Below are positions 49,201 to 61,600 of a stretch of 64,000 nucleotides of DNA, piece by piece. Position 1 is the stretch's first letter, and the number at the start of each line of letters is the position of its first letter. Under the pieces are notes generated by a model. It was not told the origin of the DNA and did no database searches. It was given only the letters and a program-made list of their open reading frames with translations. Made by a program: the position numbers and the translations under genes. This stretch comes from Biomphalaria glabrata. Its lineage: Eukaryota > Mollusca > Gastropoda > Planorbidae. The stretch is from positions 6,441,951 to 6,505,950 of the forward strand of contig NC_074726.1 of the NCBI RefSeq assembly GCF_947242115.1. The letters run 5' to 3'.

Positions 49201-52198
49201 AAAGGGCTTGTAAAATTAAATACAAATTTATATGCTTGGAACAAATTTGTAGAAACCTATTATTATATTATCTATCTTGTTATTTGTATTAGTTGGTGAA
49301 TAAAGCTTCCTTAAACAGTTACAAAATTTATAGTTTAAAAAAAAAATTGTCAAAAAAACAACAAAAAGCTAAACAAAAATGTAAAATTTTAATAGTTATT
49401 TTTTGTTTTTGTTGAACATTTTTACACCAGGGTGTACTAGTTATACTCTCATTTTCTTATTTATATTTTTTCATCTGAATAACCAATTTTAGGCATATTT
49501 AATTATTTAAGTTATTACTTTTTTGGTTTCAGCACCACCTATGATGATTGGTACAGATTATCTTTTTTCTAAAATTCCCCCTGAGAAACTTATCAATGAG
49601 GCCTATCTAGTCCCAAAAGATCCACAGACTTCTGATCTGACCACCAGCACTATAGTCAAGCAGATCGATTTCAACGTTGGAAACCACAGCACCAGTAATG
49701 CCATGTACAACTCTGTAATAGGTCCTGGAGGTATCAGCTCAAAAAGTGAGTCTCTAGTCCAGTTTAATTTTACATGTCAATTTACTGCCTGGTTTTATTT
49801 AATATTGGAATGAATCCAAGGCATGCACTTAACAAATGGAATGAAGAATTACACAAGTTTATTTATTAACTAAGAGAATAGGGGAAATAGTGACCACCAT
49901 CATGCAGGTTACATAAATCTGTCTCTCACTTCTGCCTTCAACACACACGATGGGCAGGATATCTCCTTGCTGTCTAAGCAACTGTCTCATTAGTGTTGAA
50001 CAGTGCGCTGTAAAGAGTCAGCACAGGAGAAGCGTTATTACAATATATTTGTATCAAGTTTTATTACTCTTTATAAATTAATTTTATAGAAAACAAAAAA
50101 GTTAAGTTTCCTTTTCAGACCTTGTAAGCTATAGGGCAATTGACATAAAGGTCATCTGTTTCTTTGGCCAACAGTTAACAGCAAGGTGTCTGGTGGCTAG
50201 CACAATGACCAACCGCCTTTACTTTTCCTCAACTAATTTTAGAAACCCAATTGAGTTGGGTGGACTCAGAGGCTCCCAAAGATCCCGAAATTAAAATCCC
50301 AGTCTTCACCAGGATTTGAACCTAGACCCCTGGTTCAGAAGCCAAGTGCTTAACTGCTTAAATAAATAATTTAATTCATCTTAAATAACTCATATTGGCT
50401 AGATATATTTTTGAAGTTTTAGGTTGCCCCATCTGTTTTGTTGAAGTGATTAGGAGATTCTAGCCGAATGAGCTTAATTCATCAATTCTTAGTTATTATC
50501 TTTTCTTGAATTCTTTTCTTCTATAAATCAGTAAGATTCATTGATCTATTTCTTCCATTTATAGGTTTTCGTACATATGGTATACCATCAGTTCGCTCTG
50601 ATCTCTCTGCGCCAAGAGTAAAGAGGCTGAGCGACAGAACAAATTATGGTGACCAGGCTTTTCTGTATGGATTAATGTGCCCTTCCTTATACAGCCAGCA
50701 CAACGTTTACGAGAGAGACTTGCTACAGCCCAGAACATTTGAAGAGGTGAGCTCAATTTGTGTGTTCTGATGGTAACATGATTCTTCAAGGCCTAGCTGA
50801 TTCATATCAGCTGGAACACTAAATGTATGTTTTTATGAGTTGCCCTTTTTTTTTTGTTATAATGTAACAGGTTTTATTACTCATGTTCTTCTCTACTTTG
50901 TTTCTCCTATTTCCTGTCTGTTTTTAGAGTATTATTGTATTCTTTTCTGACACTCATTGTTGATTTAAACCCTACATTTTGGTCAGATGGACTTTTCCAT
51001 CATCAATAATTTAAAACTCTTTTTTTTTTCCCCTTTTCTAAATGTTTTTAAATGCTTAAAACTTAATCTTGAATACTTTGTCTTTGTTAAACCATCCAGA
51101 TTTGTTCTTTTCAACTTGTTTTTACCAAACATGTGCTTAGAACAGCTGTTTAAATTTTCTTCTGTTTTTTTTTTATCATGCTTATTCTGATGGTAATGAC
51201 ATGGGATAACAATTATCATTTCTTTCACATGTGCTCACATCTTAGCCTGTTGTACCAATATATTATGGTCAGTGTTGTATCAATACCATTAAGGTCAGTG
51301 TAGGGATCATATTCATTTATTGTCTTCTAAATTAATGCTCATGGACTGTATAGAACAGAGTCTAAATTACATGATGATGATACAGCAAGATGTAATGGAA
51401 CATGTTCTCTGGGTTGGTCCATTAGTGCCGCATTAGTATCATTATTGTCAATCAATAGAGATTCTTTGTTCATTGAAGCGCACCTTGATTAGATATATTT
51501 ATAATAACTAACAATCAGTAACAGAAATATTGGTTTCTAAAAGTAGTTAGGCAGAATTTAATAACATGTATATATTTACAATGTAATAATTAAAATGAAC
51601 ATAAATGTAATAATATAATTGACCAAAAGCCCTATTCCACATACTGTCTACCTTCTTTTAGTCTCCCTGTGTATCCCATAACATTCCTTATGTAGCATTA
51701 TTCATTTATCAAGTTTATTTCATTTATTCAAAAAAAATAGTTACATGTCTCCCCTCATTCAAATATATTGATAGTCCAATTTTAGAAAAATGTTATTGAA
51801 ATATTGATTTGTAATATCATTGCATCTACTCTATATAGATATAATTTTTAAAAATAAATTTTTGGTATCAAGTTAAATATGTTTTTAGCAGCTTTAAAAA
51901 AAATTCATTACAAGGATTATCTCTCTTGGCATTGGTTGTCTCCTCTTAATACAACCCACATTTCCTAATTTGCTTATTTGTAATATAAACTTGCTGTGTC
52001 TAACAGATCAAGTCTATATTCACCAACATTGGCATCAGGATGTGTGGAGAGGACATGGAGAGAGCCTACAAGCAAGCAGCCATGAACCACCCTAAAGGTC
52101 ATGTCAGTGTTGAATCCTTCAGGGGACTGCTCGATGACATTCAGGAGCAGCAAATACGTGCAGGTGTACACCCCATGGCTTTAGGAGAGTCTCAGTAA
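42385..52198 (+). CDS. EFHB: EF-hand domain family member B (CFAP21), complete
   Basis: Protein of the ciliary doublet microtubule lumen in animals, also reported to act on store-operated calcium entry through STIM1. Eleven exons: 42385-42471, 43919-43981, 44830-45038, 46063-46184, 46379-46536, 47029-47195, 47545-47767, 48815-49010, 49533-49745, 50565-50746, 52007-52198. They sum to 1812 nt with matched phases: 603 residues. A degenerate EF-hand loop at 342-353 (DQEGKGKITLSN, lacking the final Glu) precedes a canonical loop at 378-389 (DADKDGMINYLE). A third helical stretch near the C-terminus has no good loop. Human EFHB is longer (about 833 residues, from memory), mostly through its N-terminus; here the first exon codes 29 residues and begins MATQANKLPFKGKSIYEG. 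I chose the first ATG with no upstream acceptor in frame. Head-to-head with PITRM1. Confidence 0.95.
43373..43486. repeat. 22-bp tandem repeat, five copies
   Basis: Units of ATGGATTAGTGTATAATTTT plus GT, slightly diverged, in EFHB intron 1. Confidence 0.85.
43640..43755 (-). mobile_element. SINE family A fragment
   Basis: Carries the SINE 3' half only (CCTTTCAGATCTTGCGATCT to GGCCAGTACAACGACCAACC on the plus strand). The tRNA-like head is missing. Confidence 0.65.
44040..44182 (-). mobile_element. SINE family B copy
   Basis: Reverse order of the family B parts: tail GCATGTTTTGGATGTACCTT, body TTCTAGCACAAACCTCC, B-box region GCAGGGTTCAAACTCTGG and head ACACAGCCAGGCAGC. EFHB intron 2. Confidence 0.6.
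44285..44420 (-). mobile_element. SINE family B copy, diverged
   Basis: Same layout as the copy at 44040 (CCTAGCCCAAACCTCATAC, TAGGTTCAAACCTAAGACC, CATACCACATGACCATG) but more decayed. Confidence 0.5.
45530..45680. repeat. About 75-bp tandem duplication
   Basis: Two neighbouring copies share GATTTGGGCTGAAATAT, ATTTTCAG and AGATGGTT with AATCCTTAT. EFHB intron 3. Confidence 0.7.
46655..46876 (-). mobile_element. SINE family A copy
   Basis: Head, B box (GGTTCGAATCTC on the minus strand) and body are recognisable; the outer 3' end is deleted. EFHB intron 5. Confidence 0.7.
50100..50360 (-). mobile_element. SINE family A copy
   Basis: From TTTCCTTTTCAGACCTTGTA to GAAGCCAAGTGCTTAACTGC on the plus strand; the extreme head is lost. 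EFHB intron 9, antisense to the gene. Confidence 0.7.
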
Positions 52199-53327
52199 TT
52201 TGTCTCTGGCTACAGATCATAGACTAAAAATATTGAAATTTGGATATTATTTTTATATCCAGAATTTTGTACTAAAATCAATGACTGTGATAATGGGATA
52301 TAGTGTATGTTTGCTTGCTTATTTAATTTTAAAAGTTTAATACAATCAAATGTATTCATCACATCAAAAATATTTTTAAAAATTCTGGCCTTTCTAAAAT
52401 CAAGCTCATTGTTGTAATGCAAAATTGTGAAATTATTATTCTTTGTCCTATTATTATATTTTAAGGCAAATGGGAAATATTAATATTCATTTTGAATCTT
52501 TAAGCATTTTCAATTTAAATGCACAATTAACTATTGATCTATCTCACATTTTTTGAATGTTTTAAAATTTACAATTATCTTCCACTGCTTTTTAGCTGTC
52601 AAGTTTAATTCTTATACCTTATAAAAAGATTTTCTGTCTGAACTGCATTCATCTCAACCTTTTTTTTTTTTTACAAATTTGAAGGATGAATTTGAGCCTG
52701 TAATTTTTGTTAAGAACTTAAAATTAATTTTTTTTCAATTTGTGGTAATTTATTTTTAAATGATAATGCTCACAACTTTAAATAATTTACAACAGTATTT
52801 CAGATTGTGATTCTGCAGTATTATTTTTTATACACCCTTTTTTTTTACCAATTAATTGTTTGGAAATGTAATTAAACACTTGATAATTACTATGCACTCT
52901 GATGATTTCAGTATTATTTCAATTAAACAGAAATGATATTATGCATGAGGTAAACTATTTCAGCCCCCCACGCCTCTGTTTTCACTGCACTCTTACCTTC
53001 TGTAAATATTCAATATCGAAGTTTTACACATTAATGTTATAAACACATTTTTATGAAACATTTTTCTCTTGTGGTAAATGTGATATATTTATATTATTTT
53101 TACACCAATTCCATACCACTTAACGATAATTACTCAAAGTATTAATTGTGTTAAATTTTGTTGTATTAAAAATTTAACAGTATTATTAGTATTAACATTA
53201 ATTTGAGTTGCAGCTCACGACAGCATTATTATGGCTTAGTTGATCAGCATTATTTATGTTAGAAATTAGTTTGTTAATCAATCAAAGTCCAATGTTTAAT
53301 CATTTATAAAATATAAATATAATTATA
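52199..53327 (+). other. Probable EFHB 3' UTR and flank
   Basis: AT-rich sequence after the EFHB stop, without repeats up to 53327. No canonical AATAAA stands out close to the stop; ATTAAA variants occur near 52870 and 52923. The UTR end cannot be fixed. Confidence 0.35.
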
Positions 53328-53588
53328 AGGGGCCTTGCAATCTATGAGGGCAGATAATGTAAAGCTCATTTGTTTCTATGATTGATGGTTTCTGAGGGTG
53401 TTATGTGATCAACACAACAACCACCTGCTTGTATTTCACCTACATATGTTAGGTATTGTTTAGAGTTGGGTAGACTAGAAGTTGTCCTAAAAATACCAAG
53501 GTTCAAAATCCCATTCTTCATCTAGATTTGAACTTGACACCCCTCAGTTTGGAAGTCAAGCACTTAACTACTCAGCCACTTTGCCCCA
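53328..53588 (-). mobile_element. SINE family A copy, diverged
   Basis: Starts AAGGGGCCTTGCAATCTATG and ends CTACTCAGCCACTTTGCCCC, the reversed head. B box GATTTGAAC is decayed. Confidence 0.65.
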
Positions 53589-53763
53589 AATCTATATTTG
53601 TTTTCAACATTTATGTTTACTAAGTTATGAAGGTATCCTACATTTTTCTACTTTGAAATTGGTTAGGCTGAATTCGCTGTTTTAATTTGAGGGATGAGCA
53701 ATAATTTATACTATTTCTACTTCATTTCCTATGATGGCACCAAATTTGCTTCTCTTAATTGTT

Positions 53764-53940
53764 GTTAGCTGCCTGGTCATGCGGTATGGGCGCTGGACTG
53801 TCGTTCAGATTTTTCGATGGTCCTGGGTTCATACCCTATCTGCTGCTATCCCCCTTCGTCCTACAGGAGGTTTGGGCTAGGAAGTAAACTATCTTCAACT
53901 CTGAAGTAACATCTGAAACATGGAAAAAATTTTACAAACA
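53764..53940 (+). mobile_element. SINE family B, full length
   Basis: Closely matches the copy at 1103: GCTGCCTGGTCATGCGGTAT, GGACTGTCGTTCAGAT, GGAGGTTTGGGCTAGGAAGT and a tail ending AAATTTTACAAAC. Confidence 0.75.
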
Positions 53941-53944
53941 AAAA

Positions 53945-55625
53945 GTTGATTTCCCAAGCCTCCATCTGAGCAGGGAAAGGGACTGTGGCAGTCTAATAGC
54001 ATCACTAACAATGTAACTAAACTAAAGCCTTCTAATATGTCTTTTTTTGTCCAATCTTTGTTTAACTCTTGATCACATCACTAGCTTCATATTTGTTTGG
54101 TTAAATTACATTGACAATAAGCATAAGCTGTCTCACTTCTCTAAATGAAAATCATATCTTTTCTTGTTTTTATACAAGCAATGCACAATATGTTGTTGTT
54201 AATCACAGTAGCACTTGCGCTTTGCATGATTATTTCACATCATGGTTTAGGATTCAACAGGTTCACTGTTTCTTAACAATATTCAAGGATGTTTTATCTT
54301 TTCAAATGACATAATCACTATCATTATGGTCTTCAATGAGAGTATTTGAATTATTACTTATACTAAATGTCTACCTAGACTGTCCTTTTTATTTACATTG
54401 CTAAAGGATTTCTAACATGCCTTTTGCTATGCAACTGTTTTGATCTGTATAATCAGTCTAATAAAGTATTCTGTATTCACAATGATCCTAATGGTTTGAC
54501 AATAAAAAGTTTATAAGGTATAAAATCTTCGCTTTTTTAATATGTTTTTGATAAATATTGTTGCTATTTTTTTTTCATATTAAGAAAAAGATTTACATTT
54601 ATACTCCATACATAATTTTCAATGGGTACTAATGAGTATTGCTATTTTCTAAATCCATCTACATTTCTAAATATTTGTAAAAAAAACACAAAATATCTTA
54701 CAACTGAACATGAATTATATATATTCATTTAGCTTTTGTGTGTCACTAAACTATTTTTTTTGTTTAGCACATACAAAAAAATAGAAATATTTATGTTTAT
54801 ATATGTGTTATAATCATAGAACTGGTTATCTAAACCCTCCAATATTGAGATTGACTATTATGTTTATAACTTACATTAGTAAGTATAAATACAGCTAACT
54901 CTCTGACTGATAGAGATTAGCAGTTTAAGAGAACATTCTGCTATTTTTCCTCAGTGCAGACCCTAAAAGAGACAGTTTAACAGTAAAAAACTGACAAGAT
55001 GAAGCTCTGTAACTATAACATTAGTTAATGTTTTTGAAGTTTATATCAGATAAATTAAAAAAAATGTTTTAACAAAAAGCTTGTTTTTTTTGTTGTTTTT
55101 TTTATACTGTATTTCTGAAATTCAGAAATTCTTTTCTTCATATAACAACTAAACTTTATTTTGTTCACATTTTAGTATCACATTTTTAAAATTGTCTCAC
55201 ACAGTTTTTACATATTTATTTTAATAGGCCTCAATTATTTTCTGTTTTTATTTGACACATTTTAATTGAGTAAATATCATAGTACATCTGCTTCTGAGAT
55301 TTAAATATTTACATTTTTTTTTTATGGTAAGCAGAAGTCAGTTGTTTTTTTTATCAAAATGATACATTGTGACTGTATGTTGATTTGTCATTCTTTTTAC
55401 CCCTTTTTGATATCTTATTTAAACCATGTCTCTGCACTAAAGTTTGTCAGTAATGTTGTGATGAGGTGATTCAATTAAAAAGATTGATTTGTTGCTTTAC
55501 AATATTGTTTCTATTTTTTCTTTGTTCAGTGAATTTGTTAATTGTGAATATAGTTTTGTTTAAGTTATTAACCAATGAAAAAAAGATTTTTTAAAAACTA
55601 TAGTTTTTTTTTAGTGTATTTTGTG
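53945..55625. other. Intergenic stretch without recognised features
   Basis: AT-rich. AATAAA words at 54459-54505 face the plus strand but lie beyond two SINEs from EFHB. Nothing coding is seen. Confidence 0.35.
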
Positions 55626-55629
55626 TGAG

Positions 55630-55965
55630 GAGTATATGGCGCCTTCTGCCTCGGAAGACAATGGATGCACCCAGATGAGTCACTAGCTTTGGTCCTCCAC
55701 GTGTTGTTTTAGCTGCTTTGCAGCAGCACCACCAGAGTTTCCTCTCCTGGCACGTTCCTGGGCCTTAGATAAAGATGCGATCCAAAGGAATGCATCGGGT
55801 TACATTTGGCACCAACTCAGTTGCAGAAGCTCATAGTTGATACTCCCAAACCCAAAGGGCCTTCACTCCTGATTTTTCCTCGAGGTTGTCTCCTGAAGCA
55901 AGGCAGCAGGGATTTGAAGTCGAGTACTCCTCTCCTAGATGAATTGCCTTACTAGGCTGACAAGC
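55630..55965. repeat. Dispersed repeat, LINE-UTR related
   Basis: GC-richer block starting GGCGCCTTCTGCCTCGGAAG. The piece CTCGGAAGACAATGGATGC with CCCAGATGAGTCACT is the reverse complement of 57578-57608, the end of the LINE fragment there, so this is a related element on the opposite strand. The minus frame at 55831-56013 has no domain. Confidence 0.5.
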
Positions 55966-56479
55966 TATATCTGAAGTTTTTATAATAAGTATTACTTTAA
56001 TAAACTGTATCATAATTTTTGTTCATCAAAATTTCTAATCTTGATCACTTGTAGCTAAAAGGAGTTTTCTTTAGTTGGCAACAGTGATCTATCAATATGG
56101 CTTCCTTGACATTATTTCTTGTGCCTAAATATTCGAAAATCTCTCCCAGTCTTCAGCTTTTCATTCTTATAAGGTTCCATTATATTTAAACAACAAGCAT
56201 CTAATTGAACTAGCACATTATAGAGGCCCTCACAGAAAAGGGTTTATACTTTCTTTGCTATTTGATTGATTCTAGTCAGGTTATAGAAATAATTTATAAG
56301 ATACGTTTTGGGAGAAACATGTTACCATGATCACTTTTTAAATGCATAAAAATCTAATTCAGGACTCAATCCTCAAGGAGACTAATTCAACATATGCCAC
56401 ATCTGTCAAGTATGATTTCTTTCTCTTGTTACATACCAAATAAACATAAATGAACAGTTAATTAACTAATTTGTTATTT

Positions 56480-56575
56480 GGCTTGGCCTGCATCAGCTGT
56501 CACAAAATAGGCAGGTCACCTAAAATTCTGCACTCATCTTCAGAATCAAAAACAATGCATAATAATTGTTATTTT
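56480..56575 (+). mobile_element. LINE 3'-tail fragment
   Basis: Contains CACAAAATAGGCAGGTCACC and CTGCACTCATCTTCAGAATC, a decayed copy of the tail at 24640-24775. Confidence 0.5.
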
Positions 56576-57214
56576 GACCATATTATAATTTGTTAGGAAA
56601 TTCAGAAAATTAAAATAATAAAGACTATTTAAAAACTATTTTTTTTTATTAAATTAAAAAAACAGTCAACAAATTGTACAATGACTTAATGAGACTGGTC
56701 ACTGGTATAAATAGACTTTGATCTTTCATCATTCTTTCCTATAAAGAAATTAATTTTGTGTAGCTATTATACAATGGCTTTTATAATACATAGCCAGGTA
56801 TTGAATAATGCATAACCTGGAAATGATTCCTATAGATCATACAAATAATGAGAATCAATGCAACATCAAAGTCCAAACTGATAGAGAATGTGACACAAAA
56901 CAAGTTTAAACTTTACACAATTATTCAAATTATTTTTTTACAGAGTATAATAGCTTAAGCTACAAAATATAGAAAATGAGGCCTTGAAAAGCTTATAAAA
57001 TCATGTTTAAAAACAATCAGAAATTGCATAAAATGATATATGTATATATATTTAAATTTAAGTATTAACAACCAAACAAGAAGCTCATATATATTATTGA
57101 TTTGTAACCTGATAGAGCAATTACATTAAAAAGGGAAGGACAGAGTCGTAACATTGTTAGGAATGTTGAATATCATATTTAAATTGTTACATTTTTAACA
57201 TAAAAAATCAGAAA

Positions 57215-57620
57215 GTTTGCACAGCATTAAATACTCCCTATTCCATACAGTGCTCAGCTTGCGGAGGGAGTCAGACCCAAAGGCCGCCCAAGAATAGCCT
57301 ATAGAGATGTCTGTAAGTGAGACATGAGAGCCACAGGCATCAACGAAAGTTTGTGAGAGGAGACCAGAGTGCATGGAGACTTTGTGCATGCAGGTACGAA
57401 CCTCACTGAGAGCAAAAGAAACTATGCCGCCTTAGTCAAGAGAAAGAAAACTGCCATATCAGCTAGCCCTAAAACAGATGCATATATATACATGAGCTGT
57501 GGCAAACTCTGCCGCTCCAGAATTGCCTTGATCAGTCACACCAGATTCTGCCCTGTCTCAAGACATAACCAAAACCAGTGACTCATCTGGGGGCATCCAA
57601 TGTCTTCCGAGACAGAAAGA
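57215..57620 (+). mobile_element. LINE 3'-end fragment with C2H2-like motif
   Basis: In shifting frames it shows RPKGRPRIAYRDVC-like sequence, then YMSCGKLCRSRIALISHTRF, a zinc-finger-like LINE C-terminus, and the 3' UTR block shared with 55630-55965. Frames are broken. Confidence 0.6.
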
Positions 57621-57925
57621 GACATATATTTTATACAGTAATTAATGTTTAAATTTAATTTTACTTTTATTTTATGAAATCATTTGGCAAATTTTAAAAA
57701 AGCTTTCATATTACACTTTATTTAAAATCACAATTTTAAATTGGGGCTTGCCACTGAATTTTATATCATTAACTTTAAAAACAAAATATAAAAATGTGTA
57801 AACAGGAGGTATATAAAGTAAAAATGCATGAAATTGCGGCGCAAATAATGAATCTTAGACCATCAATAAAAAAAAAGTTCTTAAGTAATACAAATAACAC
57901 ATCTTGTTAACAAACATTACAGGAT

Positions 57926-58085
57926 GGCTGCCTGATGTAATGGTATGCAATCTGGACTGTCGTCATTATGGTCCCAAGTTCAAACCCACCCCTCTTCCAT
58001 TACCTGTTGTCCTGTAGGTGGTTTGGGCTAGGATATAATAATCTTCCTTTCTGTCCAAAAAGTATAAAACAGAGAAACACTCATT
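57926..58085 (+). mobile_element. SINE family B copy
   Basis: GATGGCTGCCTGATGTAATG, CAAGTTCAAACCCACCCC and GGTGGTTTGGGCTAGGATAT; the tail is diverged. Confidence 0.65.
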
Positions 58086-58614
58086 GTACATTTATCTCTT
58101 GATTTAACCATTCAGACAGTCCAGCAAGCTGAACAGCAGAAATCTGAATTTAAAGTTCTAAATAAATATTAAAATATTACTGTCATCTTCTTGGAAAGTG
58201 ATATATATATAGAATGATGTAGTGAGGACAGACTATATAGTTATGATATAAACAAGTATACACTTTAATTTACATAAACAATGTCACCCTGTGTTATTTC
58301 CCTGTACATGTTATAGGAAATTTGGAACAATAACTTCTAAAAACAATACATTGGTTGGCATATCTCGTTCTTATCAATTTCATAGACTGTATATATTATG
58401 CTTAAGAAAATCAATATTGAAGAATAACCATTTTTCTCTCTTTATTCTCCCTTAGTACTTGCAAAAACTGGAACATCACCTCCCTTTAGTCAGGATAGTT
58501 TAGTCACTGTCCATCTTTAAAAAAAGATTTAATGTTCAGAACAAGACATAAAAACAGCTTTGCATTCTTCCACTATGTGCGTTGTTCAATCCTATCTTCC
58601 TCTTTCAGCAGTCA

Positions 58615-61600
58615 TCAGTAATCTGGTGGAATAACGTCGAATTGATATGGTGACTGAATCTCCTGTTTATGCTGGTCACTGTCAGATGTCATGTTGGTGC
58701 TTGCGGTGCTGTCGCTGCTCTTACATTTCACCTGTTTGGTGTTGGTCATGGCTTCTGTGGCCGGAGATTCAGAGTTCACACCTACATTGTTTAGAAAGAA
58801 ATGACAAGTTACTAAGTGACGAAGAGAGAAATAGTATCAGGCATGAAAACAAAACAAACAAGTGGAATAAAGAAATCATTGTAAATAAAATTACTATAAA
58901 GTTAACATGTTGATAAATGACTGGTCAGTGTTTTCCAACTTTAATTTATAGCTCATGTGCATCAAATAGACCATGCCATGCATTTAAAAAAAAAACAATT
59001 AAGATTTAATTTATTTATCTCATTAATTACAGATGTTCCTTCATGCCAAGATAATTGCATACTATGTGAATTAATGTGTCAATCTTATCATGCAAACTAA
59101 CTAAAGACTTATGCTCTGCTAAGTCATTGGTTTTTCTGGCTAATACACACAACCCATTACATGCTCTAAGAAGTTATTTATTTAAAATGATAATAAAAAT
59201 ATTTAATTAAAAAAAACAACACTTTTGTTCTTAAATCATTATTAGTATATAGATAGCTCATCCATCATGGTTTGATGATGACCACTTTTGTCATCCAGGG
59301 AGCTGAGCACTTTGGACTGAGGTTTTGTGTCTCCTCATGTGGCTGGTGAGTCCTATGTTAGCCTGGAATGTTTGGTTGCACACTAGGCAGGTTATTCCAG
59401 CAGGAGATAGTGTCATTGGCCTTGCTTTTTTTATCTGATGCTTTTCTTCTGCCAGCGCTGTTCTCGTGTCCTCTCAGTTTTCACAGCGCGATGCCATGAT
59501 TCTCTGTCATGTGCTTCCATCTTCTAGGTGGCAGGGTCAATGCTGAAGGATTTCAGAGAAGCTTTGAGGGTGTCCCTGAAGCATTTTCTTTGTCCACATT
59601 GTGAACACTTCCATTCCCTTAAATGGCCATATTTTTATAATAAAATGCAGGCATGCAAACAGATTTATGTTTATTATGAAATAATAACATGCATTCTTAT
59701 CAAATAGAATGTGAAACAGCAAGCAATTAGAAAGGGATTTCATTTAAGAGTGATAAAATTGTAAGCAGTAAAAAAAAGCAAAACAAATGTAACGGATAGA
59801 GACAAACTCATTGTTTTTTTTTTTAATTTAAATTAGCTTTCAATAATAAAAGTGAAAAATTAAAGTCCACAGTTGATAGTCTTAAACTAATTTATCATTA
59901 AATTAGAAAAAATGTTTATGTTGATAATTGTAGATATTTTTGTTTTACTGTCTTGCCTAGTATTATACATTAATTACATAATAAAAGTTCTTTTTATCAT
60001 GATGCTTTAGTAACAAGCTATATGTTTTAAAAAGTAATGAGAGACTGAATCTGTTACATCTTCATAAAAGAAAATTATAAGTATTTATGAATGCTTTCTG
60101 AATAATAATGAAATTAAGTAAACAGCATACTTACACTTCAAGAGTCAGTTTTTCATTTTATATTTTTAAAGATTTCAATACATATTTAAACTTGAGTTAA
60201 CAATAATGTTAAATTTTTATTTCATTTTTTTTTTATATTGGGTGACATATACAAGCTAACAGAAAGAAATGAACTTTCTTTAATTTCTTTTTAACAATTA
60301 TTTAAAAATTTGAAAATAAAATAAATGTAACTTACTTTTCATGTTTTGTCCAAATTATTCAAGATTGTAAATATTCAAAATTATATATTTATATAGTATA
60401 CTTTATTTAATTTAAATGTTCCAAAATTGTACATTTGCATACTTAAAAAAAATCTAATATAAAATTTCAACAAACCATAAAAACCTGGGGGGGGGGGGGT
60501 TTAGGTTAAAAAAAGGGTAATTAGAAAATTGAGTAAATACTCCAAATGAGAAAAAAGCCTCCAAATATGAGAGAAAGAGAGAGAGATGGCAACCTTACCC
60601 TTAACGCTGTATCTACCTCTTTTGTTTAGACTTGGGCAACAGAATGACAGTTTGGACTTCCAGTATGCTCTTACATTTCTGTCACGTATGGTCATCATCA
60701 TAAAAATTATAAAACCTTGAAGGGAATTGAAGATGCAAAACAAATACTGAAAAGCAATCCTGGCATCATTGATTGTCAAGAATCCAAAAATCCAGGTCAA
60801 TCCTATAAAAGAGAACAAAAAAAAAAAGGAATGCATACTAAATACAGATTACTGGTAATAACCACAAAATTAAAAAAAAGAACATTTAAAAATTAAACAG
60901 ATGATCTTTCTAGAAAAAAATTATACTGCCAGGTTGTGTAGTATGTAGGCCTACTCCAGGCTGTCATTATGATGGTACCGAGTTCAAAACTCCCTGCTGC
61001 CTTCTCCTACCCATCATGGGTGCCAGGATGTAATAATTTTTATTTCTGAATGAACATTCGATATATTTTTTTAAAAAATCTGTTGCATGGTGAAAATGAA
61101 AGAAGATAAGAAAATGGAGTAATCTAAATGAGGTTATTATTGACATATTATTTTTTGTGACTAAGTGGTTCAGTGCTTCGCTTCCAAACCTGGGGTCCTG
61201 GGTTCCAATCTTGGTGAAGACTGGGATTTTGAATTTTGGAATTCTTAGGGTACCCTTGAGTTCACCCAACTCTAATAGGTACCTGACTTTAGTTGGGGAA
61301 AGTAAAGGCAGTTGCTCGTTGTGTTGGCAACATAAAGCCCTGCTTTTTAACCATTGGCCAAAGAAACAGATGACCTTGAAATAATCTGCCCTATAGATTG
61401 CAAGGTCTGAAAAGGAAACTTTACTTTGGTTATTTAAAATAATTTGTTGAACTAAGATTAAAGTTCTAAAACTTTACTACTGCTGAGTCAGTTTTGGAGA
61501 CTAAGAGTCTCATCTGATCGTGGTCAAAACACTGTAACTGTTGATATTTGTATTTCATCAACAAGAGCATAAAGTTTGTAGTCACTTACCAAGAACACAA

